NCBI GenBank assembly: GCA_038373885.1
Contig: JAWZYV010016535.1
Coordinates: forward strand, 558,001 to 622,000
Reading direction: 5' to 3'
DNA: 64,000 nt
DNA from: Cheiracanthium punctorium
Lineage: Eukaryota > Arthropoda > Arachnida > Araneae > Cheiracanthiidae
The position numbers were made by a program, and so were the translations under genes. The notes under the pieces were generated by a model, which saw only the letters and a program-made list of their open reading frames with translations, ran no database searches and was not told the origin of the DNA. Below, one piece after another: positions 12,957 to 25,510 of this stretch (position 1 is its first letter; every line of letters begins with the position of its first letter).

Positions 12957-13040
12957 TATATATGTAAAGTTCAACATTATAATTAGAGTGGTTTTTTTTA
13001 TAAGAATAAAGCTGCTTTATTATTTTCTGATAAAAAATTA

Positions 13041-13065
13041 CAATAATAATAATAATAATAATAAT
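13041..13065 (+). repeat. (AAT)n microsatellite
   Basis: An uninterrupted run of the trinucleotide AAT/TAA. Confidence 0.9.
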
Positions 13066-14595
13066 TGGATTTAAAGAATGACAGTAAAACTGTATTAATA
13101 AAAATATTACAATCCTGTTGTTATTTTAAACATAATAATAAGCGTTAAAGAATAAAGTAATTTATGGACACTTTATTTGAATTACGATGGAAGTGGAGAA
13201 AAAAGCTGGCATAGTTATGCTTTCGTAAATGTAAAAGCAAATATCTATACAGAACGTGTTTTTCCAGGGAATCTGTTCCAGAATCCCAAGAGATCCTACC
13301 GACCTTGTAAATGATAAAACAGAATCGTTTGGTGGTGATTGATTTTTTTATTTTGCGCTTTGTTTTATTTTAACTGCACCAGTAGTGCAGTACTTCTACT
13401 ATTAAGCTGGCATGATGTACTTCCGCCTAACTTACATAAATCCTTTTAAAATATAAGAAGATACGGAATGAGTTAGCATAGAAATAATACTGAAAGTTTT
13501 GAGGCTATAAAAAACGTTGTTGGTGTTGAATAGAATGTTAGATGCATATTAAGGGAATAGAGAATAATAATGATTTTAGGACAATATATATAATTAAAAA
13601 TGATTTTTTTTTGTATGTGTATCCCGACTGAAATAATAAAATATACCGTCTTCTATTACTTCACACAAATATGGCATTTGAGTATAAGCTGCATTGTCAT
13701 GGTCCAAAATCGCATAATCGCATATGTATAGAAACTTACAGAAATTGCCAGAATTACTTTCAAAAAGATGCAATATTTTCATTAAATTATATTAATAATT
13801 TAACATCGCTATCTGTTTCAATTTAGTAAAACCAACTTTGAAATTTTATCCTCTAAAATCTCCGCACGCAGCGAATAAAAATTACCTGTTTTAGGCCTTA
13901 CCTATACCGGCGTGTACTATGACAGTCAAAGTTAAGTTATAAATTCATAAAAACCGCAGCTTACCTGCATCAAATTAAGGTAACTAGCATCAAGCGTTTT
14001 TTTTTCCCTTTTTCCCCCACCCGCTTATAAATTGAAAAAAAAAGAAGAAGACTCGTGTTAAAAATGGAGGGGGTGCATAGAACACATTTTTGACTTTCAG
14101 TAGTTTAATTTTAATTTCCCTTTTCGAACAAAATAATAAAAAGTTTTAGTACTGTAACAGTACTTGTGAGTGTTTAATTTTCGCGATTTTCCCGAACTCG
14201 TCGAAATCGCGAAAATTAAAGCCTCGCGAAGCATTTTTTTGGAGGGATTCAAATAATAAAAAAATATCAGAAATTTTCCACTTACCAAAATTGAATGATT
14301 TATTGCAGTTAAAAGCTCTTTTTTGACAACTGGCTTTCTTACAACTATTTCTTGAATACCAAAAAAAAAATAATACAACTAATAGAAGCAGCTCATTCAC
14401 GTACAGTATTTATACTAGCTTCTTTGAAGCCATTCAAAAGTGCGAAATTTGGCACATCTCTGAGTTCCGAGATTAGAGACCATGTTCCAAAACTCGTAAC
14501 CACAGGGAGGTATGGGCCAAAAAGCTCTTTTCGCATAACCCGCATGGTTTCAATTGATTTGATTTGATTTGTGGGATTACGGCCGGTCATCTACA

Positions 14596-14780
14596 CGAGG
14601 GATGCAGTCAGGGGCAGATTTGCCGAGTTGGGGGTCCTGGGCAAAAGCTTCATTAGGGGACCCTCTTTCGAAAACTTTTTCAAAATTTACAAATTTTTAA
14701 AGTTAAAAAACCATTTTTGGGGCCCCCCTTTTGTTGGGGGACCGGGCGCTTGCCCCGAATGCCCTCCCAGAAATCAGACT
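14596..14780. mobile_element. Degenerate hAT-like MITE fragment
   Basis: 'caggggcagatttgccgag', then G-rich and C-rich tracts ('ggggccccccttttgttggg') and a closing 'gcgcttgccccgaatgccct'. This is the pattern of the many short hAT-like MITEs of this window, but no target duplication is visible. Confidence 0.35.
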
Positions 14781-14809
14781 CTGGTTGCAGCACCATCTTG
14801 CAGTACAGC

Positions 14810-15350
14810 CAAATGAATACTAAAAAAATATTCTCTCTGCTCCATATGTGTGTGTATATACCAATTTTTAAGGTGAGCGATCGAACGGCTTTGACCGAAA
14901 AGAATATTTGCGCTGCATCGGCATCTAGAGGCAAGTCATAGCAAATTAGATAGCGTAAAAGTAACTCCATGCTCAAAAATATTCTACGTCTTCAAATATC
15001 CGTGTGTGCCAATTTTCATCAAAATCGGTTGAATGGTATTTTCATAGCAAGCGGTCGAACAGAATAGAATTCCATGTACTGCAGCACCATCTAGTGACAA
15101 GTCATGGCAAAATGGATAGTGTAAAAATTTTCTACTTGTTCAAATATCCATACGTATCAATTTTCGTCAAAATAAGTTAAATGGTATTTTCGTAGCAAGC
15201 GGTTGAATAGAATGCGACGTTCTGCAGCGCCAACAAGCGGCGAGCTAGAGGAAAATGGAGAGCTTAAAAACCTTCTCCATCACAAAAGACTTAGGTGTAC
15301 CAAGTTTCATGGTGATCGGTCAAACGGTTTTGGAGTTTTTCAACGTCATA
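14810..15350 (+). repeat. Tandem array, four imperfect units of ~140-151 bp
   Basis: The phrase 'caaatatcc...gt..caattttcatcaaaatcggttgaatgg' recurs with starts near 14842, 14993, 15141 and 15281. Each is followed by 'agcaagcggtcgaa' and 'ctgcagcaccatcta' type blocks. The array ends 'ggtgatcggtcaaacggtttt' + 'cacacaaacattcattta' + (TA)n. That ending is the style of the 3' tails of arthropod non-LTR retrotransposons, so the array may be a LINE 3' UTR with internal repeats. This last point is inference. Confidence 0.7.
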
Positions 15351-15370
15351 CACACAAACATTCATTTATA

Positions 15371-17790
15371 TATATATAGATGACAAAAACAAAAATAGTC
15401 GACCTGAAGCTTGTCTTTTCTCTCTATCTTACGCACGCAAGCACAGAAATTCACAAATTTTCTCTACTTGTATTTACAGAAAACAGCAAAGAGCAGTTTT
15501 CATGTTTCAGAGTTATCTCACTGCATGAAAACATTGAAAAGATTCCACATTTTTTTACATCATTACATGTGCCCAAAAAGCAGCTCACAAATTAACATTT
15601 ATGTATTACTGAAAAATTTATAAAATGAAACAATACCAAGGCTTTATCAGCATTTCAAATATTGGCACCAGTCCACAGCATTTTTTCTTCTTTTTCCCCA
15701 GTTCCTTACAATATTTTTGAATAAATAAGCATTTAAATTGTTCACTTTTAAAGAATATCTTCGTTAACGGTTGAAAAGAACGTATTAAATAATATGGCAA
15801 TTAAAGCATCATGATAACAGGAAAATAAAAACTGAAAAAAAGGGATTTTTTTCTATTTTGAAGAATTTTCAAGGCATTATCTGATTTTTTTCATCTACAA
15901 TGCGTATTACAAGACAGTAAAGTGTTAAAAAATAAATTTTCAATCTATGCAAAGCCATCTATTCCTTCCGCACATATCTTTTTCTAGGATTATCAGGACG
16001 ATATTTTAGAAAAAATTGAATTAAATTGCCCTAAAAAGTATATATATAGTCTTTCACAATGTGCTTTTTGAGAAGAAAAACGATAGCTCGTTTCTATTAG
16101 CCAAAAGTACTTTTATGAAGGTTTTTTTAAATAGAAGTTTTAAATATTTTCCTCTAAAACATTTCCTCATAAAAGTATTAACATGGACTATTATCTATCC
16201 AACTAGTTGAGTTTTAAAATAAACGATTTTTATTTAATGTTAAAAATAACAAATATGAAGAAATAATAATAAAAATAAAGACGATGAGAATGATGGTGAC
16301 AATAGTAGTAATTTTATTAAAATTATATTACAAGCTATTTTATGGCCTGTTATTCTTCACAATTTGATCCCTCGACTAATCATGTTTTACTTTTTTTTTT
16401 TTTACTTAGAATAATTATCTCGTTTCTCAAAGTATCCCATTTACGATCTTGCTTCAACTTCCTTCACAAAATAGGACTTTAATACTTGTCACTCTTTACC
16501 AGCTGTTTGTATTTCGGATTTTACGGGGTGTTTCGTTTCCACAAAGAGCTTTTACTAGCTTAGCCAATTTTTTTCAACCACTCTTTATAAACTATCTGAT
16601 CTTACTTTTGCTATTACAGGGAATTTTATTTGTTTATTCATTTATGTATTTTACATTTTTAGTCTTTACAAATTATTACTGTTACAAACCATACTTAATT
16701 TTCACCTTAAAATGATACTGATATCAATTGCTCTTTTGCAAAATATGTCTGATTATGATCTATCTTTATTATTCTTCACAAAGAAGGTTTTAAGAAAATA
16801 TTTCCTACTCTTTACAAAGAGACATCTCATTACATCTCGCCTCACTCAGGCTCCCTGAGAGGGGCTGGGTGGGGAAGGGTAGTTGCCCCAAGGCGCAGAC
16901 TCTAGGGCCTCCAGACTTTAATGTAAATTTTATCATTTGCAAGGTTTTGTATAGATGGTCTTTGGCAAATTTAGTGTACTAATCCTACACTGTTTAAATA
17001 ATTTTTACGCGGAGAAAAGATTGAACATTTTTTTTTTTGGGGGGGGAGGGGGAGGGGGGAGGTGGATGTTGGGAGGAGATGTCTTAAACTTGCCATAGGG
17101 CCCTAAAATCCTGTCTTCGGGTCTGGTTTATTCTTCAGCATTTGCTTATAGCTATCTTTAAATCAGTTAAGGTATCAGATTTTGTCTCACATTTTTCCCA
17201 CAAGGTATTATTAAGCTGTTGCATTCGTGATACAAAATGTGAAATTTGATTCCCTTATCATTCATATCCAGCTTAAAAAAAATCCACGAACTATGTCAAA
17301 TTTGTTACTTAGGGAGATTCTATTATAACATATAACTAAATATACAGTCTTTAATACATGGCACAGAAAGGCAGTCCAAAAGTTCCCTATGATTATTGAA
17401 ATGTTGAACTTGAGTAGATTTTAGAACAAATCACGCAAGAAAAACTTTTTATGCATGGTTTTTTTTTATGAATTGGGAATAAAATTGGTAAAAATAGTGT
17501 TTAATTTAAACAAGCGCTGAAAATATTCTTTAATATCTTTATAATTTACTATTTATACTATTTTTTACTGTTAATATTATTTATTTTTTAATGTCTTTGT
17601 TTTCAGTCATAATTGCTAGTAAAAATGGGATAACGACCAATGACGTCAGTAAAAATCAAACGCGAGTGGGTTCTGATAAGAAATCCCAACCGGTGTTTAT
17701 GTGTGATTGATGAAAATAAATACGTTACAGAAACCGCTAGCTGACGCACATTTACCCCATTCAGAAAACGCCCTTCATTTTAATAATTAT
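15371..17790. other. Intergenic, AT-rich
   Basis: Only the degenerate MITE fragment at 16855-17110 stands out. No supported gene. Confidence 0.5.
16855..17110. mobile_element. Degenerate MITE fragment with G-rich tract
   Basis: The piece 'gtagttgccccaaggcgcag', 'aaattttatcatttgcaaggttttgtatagatgg' and a long (G)n/(GGA) tract resembles 31118-31240 and the piece at 52690-52735. It is a decayed dispersed family without clear ends. Confidence 0.35.
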
Positions 17791-18127
17791 TTAACCCTTT
17801 GAAGCGCAACCATTTCCCAATGGTGAAAAGTGCCGCCGTTGCCATCACTCGATTTAACTACCACCAATATGGCGGTCAATCGAACAGAACATCGTGCCTC
17901 AGAGCTAAGCCGCCATGTTTGCTGGTAATTAAATGGAGCGATGGCAAAGATTGCATTTTTTCAGCATTGGCCAGTCTATTGATAATTTTTTACTTTAAAA
18001 TTGTGTGCTAAAAAGTAAAGGATTTTCTACTAACTATCTCACCCATAGTATTTTTATTGAAATCAAATTTATTATTGATGAATCAAAACAGTAAAGATGT
18101 CGCAGTTTTGTTAAGTTAGCGGGTTAA
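17791..18127 (+). mobile_element. TTAA-flanked piggyBac-like MITE, diverged copy C
   Basis: It begins TTAACCCTTTGAAGCGCAACC and ends at the TTAA of 18124-18127. The internal order matches copies A and B, including the foldback arms with 'ccaatatggcgg' and 'ccgccatgtttg', but with many substitutions. It is older than its neighbour. The TTAA at its right end is also the end of copy D. Confidence 0.75.
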
Positions 18128-18634
18128 CCCTTTAACGCGCAGTGTTCCCGCTCTGGGAAAACCGAGCTCTGACGATTTGACTGTTGCCAGTCACGAAAAA
18201 TAGATTTCATTTCTATAAAAATAGTTGCGGATGACATAGCTTCACGAGAATCCTTTACTTTTTAGCACGTCATTTCCCGTAAAAAAATGGTCACGATTAT
18301 TTTTAACAGCACTGACATCTGCTGAAAAATGGAAGAATGCGAAAACAGCTGGATAGGTTGCCCGATGCTGGAAAAAAAGGGTAGCCGTTGCCATCGCTCG
18401 ACTTAAATACCAGCAAGATGGCGGACGATCGAAACGTTCATCGCGTGCCACAGATCGAGAGACCCTTTTTTGACGGCAGCTGGCTGTACTCGCACACATC
18501 AAAAAAGGGTCTTTAGATCTGTGGCACGCGATGAACGTTTCGATCGTCCGCCATCTTGCTGGTAGTTAAGTCGAGCGATGGCAACGGCTGCCCTTTTTTC
18601 AGCATTGGGAAAGGGTTGCGCCTCAAAGGATTAA
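18124..18634 (-). mobile_element. TTAA-flanked piggyBac-like foldback MITE, copy D (511 bp, inverted)
   Basis: Read on the minus strand this is the same element as copy B, with its full foldback (arms about 18370-18478 and 18500-18607). It abuts copy C tail to tail and shares the TTAA at 18124-18127. The other end is a mutated AAAGGATTAA at 18625-18634. Its high similarity to copy B suggests a later insertion than copy C. The open frame at 18242-18502 on the minus strand belongs to the element. Confidence 0.85.
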
Positions 18635-20632
18635 AAGGTTAATGGAATATTTCAAATAAATTCAAGCAATAAAAACCAGACCTACTGCATATATTTTTAA
18701 GCATAAGATATAAAACGTTAACACACAAAAAAAAGGGGTTAAAAAAATCTGGGGTATTGTTTTTCCGTGAACACTCGCTGGGTTTTTCGAAAAGACCAAG
18801 ATCATAATATTATCTCGCTCTGTGGGCCCCAGTCCAAGATTCCTCCAGCAAGACGCTTCACTAGCTCCAAAATATGGCTCAAGAGATGAAAACAAAGCTC
18901 CTTAAGTGAAATCATTAACAATTCATGCAGGCGCGCACTATTTCTGCTTCAGAAGTCAAAAGGGGAAAGAAAAGAGCTACAACAAAACCCAACTCGCCGA
19001 ACGAAGAGTTAAGATTTCGTTTGCTTTTAAAAGCTTTATGTTTTAATGAGACGGGTGGAGTGTACATTTCTCGAGCCAATTACATTCTTGGCGATTTACT
19101 TTTAGAGAGCTGGTGTACGCATGCAAGGCACGGAAGGGATCAGTTATATATAAAGTCTATACAGGCGGAATTCGAGGGAACAAGGGATATCGAAATGGGG
19201 TAAGGTGATCACAAGAGCCACTATTCGTGTACGGTGCATCGACTGAAAGGCACATTCCAGTCATCGATGTAGAAGACTTCCCAATTGGTCCCCACTCTGA
19301 AAAAGTGCAAAACGGTGGCATCTCTCGTTTTAACTACTAGCAACCGCCATGTTGCTGGAAAACGGCTGCACCTTTTTAGCACTGGGCAGCACATTCAGTT
19401 CTTTTTCCATATCGGTCATTTTAGTCCAAACGCGTCTCATATGATACACATCTTACATCGGTGAATGAATACTAAATAATTCAGGCAAAAATGAATTCGA
19501 AGAAAAACATGCTATAATTTGTAAAACACTGCAAAGCTTTTCTGCAAAAGTAAAGCGGACTTTTTTTAAGGCTTTTTTGGAAAATATTAAGAAAATTATC
19601 ATTAAGCGAGTAACAGTAATACAATTAAAATTTTATAAGTATTGTTTTGTACTTTGAAAACGATTATTTTGTCAGAAAAGAATTCCAGGGAAAGGTCAAA
19701 GTAGTTTTCCTTTAGAATGATCTGAAAATCAGCCTTTTTGTACTTAAAGTCGAGAATTTTTGAGAGTGTCGAAATAGCGAGATCAGAATGATGCATCATT
19801 AGCATATACCCTGTGAGACATATTTTTATTTAAAATAATTTAAAAAATATCAGTATTGTCTTTTTCCGAATTGGAGTTGTATTAACCTTAATTAAGAGAG
19901 AGAAAGAAAAAAAAAATTCAAATCAAAATTGTTGGTATAACTGAAAACTGGGTATCAGTGAGTACTGTACTGACTTTTATCGAATTATTATACTGACTTT
20001 TATGGATTCAAATTCAAATTGCACTAATATTTTAAAATGTACATTAGACGTATTGAATGTAAGTTAAAATGGTTTAGTATAGTAAAACACTACTTATCAA
20101 ATTATATAGAGAAATAAAACAAAGTGTTTCTGAAGTAAATGAGTAGTGCCACGAAACACATTTTGAACAATCTAATAAGTTTAAGCTCTCAATAGTATTT
20201 CATGTCCTATTTAAGTCATCGGATTTTTTTTATCTCACTAGCAAGAAAATTCTTTCCATATGGTTTAATTTAAGGTTTAAAGAAAGAATTAAGATATATT
20301 ATTCCCAAAATCAATTTTTAAAAGACGTATCACTAGTGCAACACCTCAATTAATAAAATTAATAGAAAAATAGTTTGACACGTTCAACATACGATATTTT
20401 AAACTCGGGGAGAGATTAGTCAATTTAAACACAAATTTATGTAAATATATGCCTCTACCAAAACATACTTTTTTCTTACTTATGTGTATTTCTACAGCTT
20501 TTCGGTAAGGTGAGTTATAGAAATGTTGTATTAGCTAAAGTTTTTACAACAAAATAAGAATAAGTATCTAATAAATTCAAAAGCTTTAATTTAAAAGGAA
20601 ATTAGTTATATTTTACAGTATATAAGCATGGC

Positions 20633-20636
<4 letters not shown>
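18635..20636. other. Intergenic; one moderately GC-richer open stretch
   Basis: 18925-19203 (+) has a 92-codon open frame in less AT-rich DNA, ending next to a donor-like GGGTAAGG. It resembles no protein I know and starts without a clear promoter, so I do not call it a gene. Confidence 0.4.
19262..19400 (+). mobile_element. Highly diverged fragment of the TTAA foldback family
   Basis: The order 'ttcccaattg', 'ctgaaaaagtgcaaaacggtgg', 'ctcgttttaactac', 'ccgccatgttgctgg', 'aaaacggctgc', 'agcactgggcag' matches the foldback part of copies B and D, with much substitution and no recognisable TTAA ends. Confidence 0.45.

Positions 20637-20663
<27 letters not shown>
20637..20663 (+). repeat. (TG)n microsatellite
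   Basis: An uninterrupted GT/TG run at the head of the imperfect tandem array that follows. Confidence 0.9.
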
Positions 20664-20664
<1 letters not shown>

Positions 20665-21300
20665 AGTGAACACAATAGCTCCTAAACGGTGCATTCGATT
20701 CAGCTCAAATTTAGTATGTATATTACAGGCACCCCCCCCCTCGCATGGCCGGTATTAATTTTGGTGTGTATAGGACATATAGTGTTTTTACAGGGCTGCA
20801 AAAATTAATTGTTTTACATCACGGCCTATGGACGAAAATTCTTGAAAGTGCCCATATAAGATTTTAGTGTGTGTAGAGCTGATAAGTTTAAAAAAGAAAT
20901 CATTTAAAGTCTGCTAGTGTCTAAAATAGCTAAACTAAGTTCAAATTGGGTATTTGTATAATAGTTCACCGTCACGTAACCTGCATAGATTTTCAAATGC
21001 GTGGGGCTTACAGTTTTTGTACAGGGTTACGAAAATTCTCATACATTAAGGCGCAAATTCTTGGAAGTGCGCTGGCGTCTATATTGTGTATTGGATTGAG
21101 GTCAAATTAGGTACGCATATTATAGAACATTGTCTTACGTACTGTACAGATTTTTGACGTGTGTTGGTCTTACAGTTTTATACAGGGCTACAAAAAATAC
21201 TCTTATACGTTGTGGCTGATAGACTAAAATTATTTGAAGTGCACCAGCATCTGAACTCTACATCCAATTGAAATGAATCTAATTTATTTAAATGCATGCC
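20665..21300 (+). repeat. Imperfect tandem repeat, three units
   Basis: The phrase 'ttacagggctacaaaaa' recurs at about 20791, 21022 and 21183. The surrounding blocks 'aattcttggaagtgc', 'gattgaggtcaaattaggta' and 'tgtgttggtcttacag' also recur. Unit length varies (about 160 and 230 bases). It starts in (TG)n, which suggests an expanded retrotransposon tail or 3' UTR array. It is non-coding. Confidence 0.6.
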
Positions 21301-24300
21301 AAACATGAAGTGTTCGGAAAGTCGAGTGGAACCAGGGACATAGCGTCCATGGATGTAATGGAAGCATTGTTTCCCTTCCAAAATTTAACTTACTTTTTAC
21401 TGCCAATTGTTTTTTATGTATCAAAAATTATTTCACCAACATAAACTTAAGTTTAAAAGCGCTTCGCCCACTAGAGAAAATTGCGAGGAAGCAGAAAGTT
21501 TAGTCTGAGGCCAGCGCTACAGTCACACGCTCTGGAAGCAATGTATATCCCATCTTCCACCTCTTCCCGTTTTTCTATAGAAAAGGGCAGTCGAAGAAGG
21601 CGGAAAACCGAAGATGCCAGCTACAGAAGTCCAGGAGGAAATAAGCATTTGGTTCAGTTGCTTCCATAGCTAGCCACCAATCAAAGAAGTGCAGCTTGTC
21701 CGGAAAGAAAAAGAAATGAGAAAATGGGGATGCACAATGGGGAATTTTCACTGACAGTGCGTACAGAGGAAAATTTACAAGGATTTATTTCGGATTTATT
21801 TTTCAGTGATGCCTTTTATTACAGTTTCAGATTTTAAACTCCGTTGAAATAAACGATAGATAAAAGCTTTTAGTACAGTAATTAATGTACATCTTTTTTC
21901 CAACCATAATTTGTATTTTGTAAAACTAATTATTTAGTTAGTTAGAAATATATGACTTACCTTTTTTGATTTTTCTTAAAATAAAATTTTTGCTTTGAAA
22001 AAATTGTGTGTGTGTTATAATAATCATGTAAACAAATGTTTCTGAATTAAAATTAATAAATAAATGAAGGACTTTTTCCGAAAAATTGTAAACTTATGTT
22101 CGAAATTGTGAAACTGTTTTTGGGTAGTTATGTCTGTTCTTTTTATGGAATAGATAGTCAAAAAACAGAAAACAATACATATAGTTCTAAAAAATCTTGT
22201 TTTAGAAATGTCTGAACAACTATTGAATATTTGTGTCAAAAGTCACTTTTTTTTCTTCAAGCAACAGTAATTTTGTTCACTATTAGCATAATTTAATAAA
22301 TATAGACTCTTTTACTGAGTAACTGACTGTAATATGTGTGTGAGAACTTAGTAAAATTTGTTCTGTTTCTTCCTGTAAAAAAAAAGTACAAAATTTCACT
22401 ATTTAAAAGTGTTAAAATAAACTAAAAAAAATTTTTTTTAATCAATCTCCGATTTACAATTACAAAATTGTAATACATAAGAAATTGTACATACTTTATA
22501 AGCTTTCCCACATCATCGATAATAGTTATTAAAATTTAAGCATTATTATTTTATTTGCAATATGCTACATTTATACTTAAACTTCCTATAGCTTCGCTGT
22601 ATAAATGCTAAACGGTTATAATAGACTGAATGTTAAACACATACCGTCAAGTACCAAATTGCTGAAGAAGAAAGAGCCACCCAAACATGCAAGGTTTTGC
22701 ACAAATGCAACCGCAGCCTAGACAATAACATGAAGGTTATATGATGGTAAAAATAAATATTTCGCTATCACTAATGACGTTGCATTAATACAACGATAGG
22801 CTAGCATGATAATTGTAAAAGTAATTGTACATTGAATAACTGTAAATAATTTTATTACATGAGTGCATGTATGTATATAAAACTGTAAGTATATTTCTTC
22901 TAAACGAAACAGTATAACTGTAGGGTATTAAGAGAAGTTTTGAAGTTAGAAAGTTGCTTCCCTGCTTTTAAAAGCTACGCTACCCCACTGAGTGGAGTCA
23001 CTCCAAATTTTACTCTTTTGTAAGCATGCGATCTTTGGCGACTGGCAACAGCAGTTTCAGACGATCTACTTGCTACCTTTGATCACTTTTTGATGACCAA
23101 ATTCGTCTTCAAAATCGTGTTTGAATATGCATCAGCAGAAAAGTTGCCACAAGTTTCGAACTTCTAACAAATAAACTTATAATTTTCCATTAACAAATAC
23201 GCATGAAAATATAGAGTTTAGATTATTTCTAGGAAATATAAATGGTCTAACATTTATGAAATGCAACTTAAACATACACGCACACAGAGGAAAAAAAAAA
23301 CCTTGCTTTTTGAAGATAATTTGCACTGTGTCACCCCCACACTCTGCCATTTTATCATTCTATAGATTCAAGTTTCCATACCATTTACACCATTTACATT
23401 TCAAAGATGTTTACAGTTCCGAACCAACGATGAAAATTGAACCTTTTTGAGCAGTGCAGGTTTCTCAAGCTATATCACGTCTACAATTAGAGTTTTAAAT
23501 CATAGCGGATTTGAGCAGCATTGGTCATAATTTTTTGAAAATGAGAATTAGTTTTCAATTTTTTTCTCACGCAGCCATCCGAGAAATATTTAAATATTTA
23601 AATTTCAAGGCATTTTCCATTAATTTGTATTAAAATCGCATGCACGGGGAGCTAAAGCAGAAATGCATTTCAACGTAATTGGAAAGTGCTAAATAATAGA
23701 GATTACACATTTTGTCAACAAGTCTGGTGATTTGGCCCCTGAAATAAACAAAAATTTAAGCATTATATTTTAGTAATTTAAAAATTTAAAACTTCCTTTT
23801 ATACGTTAAATGTTGTCAACATCAATTAGATTTTTCATTTCTTATCTGATTTAAATATATATATTTTTTATTCATTTGAAAATTTAAAACTTCCTTTTAT
23901 TACGTTAAACGTTGTCAATATCGATTAGATTGGTCATTTCTTCTGTATCCACTTTTCTCAGTTTATAATTTTCCGAAGTTTATAAACAACAAGAGAAATT
24001 GATGCAAACTTCACAATGAGTTTAAAATTTCACTAAAGTAAATGAATGTAAAAAATAATTATAAGCACATTTCAAGTAATATATTTCCACAATATTTGAG
24101 ATTTCTCATCTCTGGAAACCACCTTTCCAACAAGAACATAAATAAAAATTTCATAGCTTTCTGTTATTCAAGTTTTGTACCTCAGACACAATACACTGTT
24201 ATTAGCGATCCTAATGTGCAGTACCAAACATCCTACCAAACTATTTTAAAACCATGCAACCTCTTTTTTTTTTCTAATAATTACAATTTTATGACAGCTT

Positions 24301-25403
24301 GTCACGCGAACGGCCAGACAGATGGAATGAACAAATTAATGAACGTCTTTCGATACTTTTTTTTTCTAAATTCTAAGAGACAAATTGGAGAGATTTTTTA
24401 AAACTGTAGCATTAAAACCAATAATGTTAAAAAACAAGAAAAGTTTAGAATTCATCCTTTGAAGTCCTTTTTGCTCTTACAAATTGCATTTTTGGTACTA
24501 TTTTATTATTCGTAATATGTCACAAAGTTGTATGTTTAGTATGGAAGGAAAAAATATTTATGATAAATATCTACCTAATCGATTATAGAACATTCAAAAG
24601 CAGAATTGTCTCATCTGTATATACTAATAAAATTAAAACATAAAAAACAACGTTACTAAAATATTTATTTCAAGAGCCGCCCTTACAAAAATAATCTAGA
24701 GAATAATTTTGTGAACACTTGTTTAAGTATTATAAATGCTATTCCCACCATTCTCAACAGGGTACTTTATTGAACGTTTGATGTTAATTTTATTACAACT
24801 TATTTATATTAAGGGATGTTGCACCTCATAGAGACAAAAATACAGACCTATAAATAAACCAAAGTGATAAGCTTTTAATTACTATTTTGGAAAACATTAG
24901 TAAAATAAACAGTTTTCTTTTGTTTGAATTAAACCACCCATACTGCCAAAAATTACAGACACGTGCTCGAATTTATTGGAATAATTTTGGGTGGCTTTGT
25001 AAAATAGCTGTGAATGCCATTTTACGATTTCAAATAGGCTATTGTATACGTGACTTACACATAGGCGTATTCCAAGGACGCAGCGAGAAAAAAATTTCTG
25101 TGGGTGCCCAAAAGGTGAATAAGGTAGAATTTCTCACAAAAATGCTTGATTCATTGATATCCAATTAAAAAAAAAAAAACCAGAATTCCTGGGGGGTTGC
25201 CAGGCCTCCGTGGGAACCCCCCCCCCTGTCCTGGGTACGTCCCCCGAGTATTCATAAATCTTCTTTAAAACTTTAGACTTCAATAACTAAAAACATTACA
25301 CGATAACAAAAATTATATAAATGCTACTAAACTTTTCTATTAAAAAGACTAATAATAAATAAAACATTTTCTAATACGATTTCCTATTTAAAAATGTACT
25401 ATT
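21301..25403. other. Intergenic, mostly AT-rich
   Basis: 21481-21720 is GC-richer and may be an unrecognised exon, promoter or repeat. 23755-23940 contains a near-repeat of 'aaaatttaaaacttccttttat.acgtta' and 'gttgtcaa'. 25060-25250 contains hAT-like pieces ('cccccccctgtcctgggtacgtcccc'). No gene supported. Confidence 0.4.
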
Positions 25404-25510
25404 CATGGTTAATTAATTGATTAATTAACCATGGGTTAATTAACTAATTAACTTTAATAAAGTTAATTAAACTATAATTAACTGGTTAATTAATTGATTA
25501 ATTAACCAGT
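25404..25510. repeat. Pair of perfect TTAATTAA palindromes
   Basis: 25404-25433 is a perfect palindrome with 14-base arms and a TG centre (CATGGTTAATTAAT...). 25481-25510 has the same core with different outer bases (ACTGGTTAATTAAT...). The DNA between them is further TTAATTAA-rich sequence. Together they could form cruciforms. No function is assigned. Confidence 0.75.

Noticed and set aside
21481..21669. GC-richer 62-codon frame as a gene
   Set aside because: It begins with a TTG codon, has no motif and no supporting context.
24042..24401. 119-codon open frame as a gene
   Set aside because: AT-driven composition, runs of Phe and Asn, no motif and no promoter or splice context.
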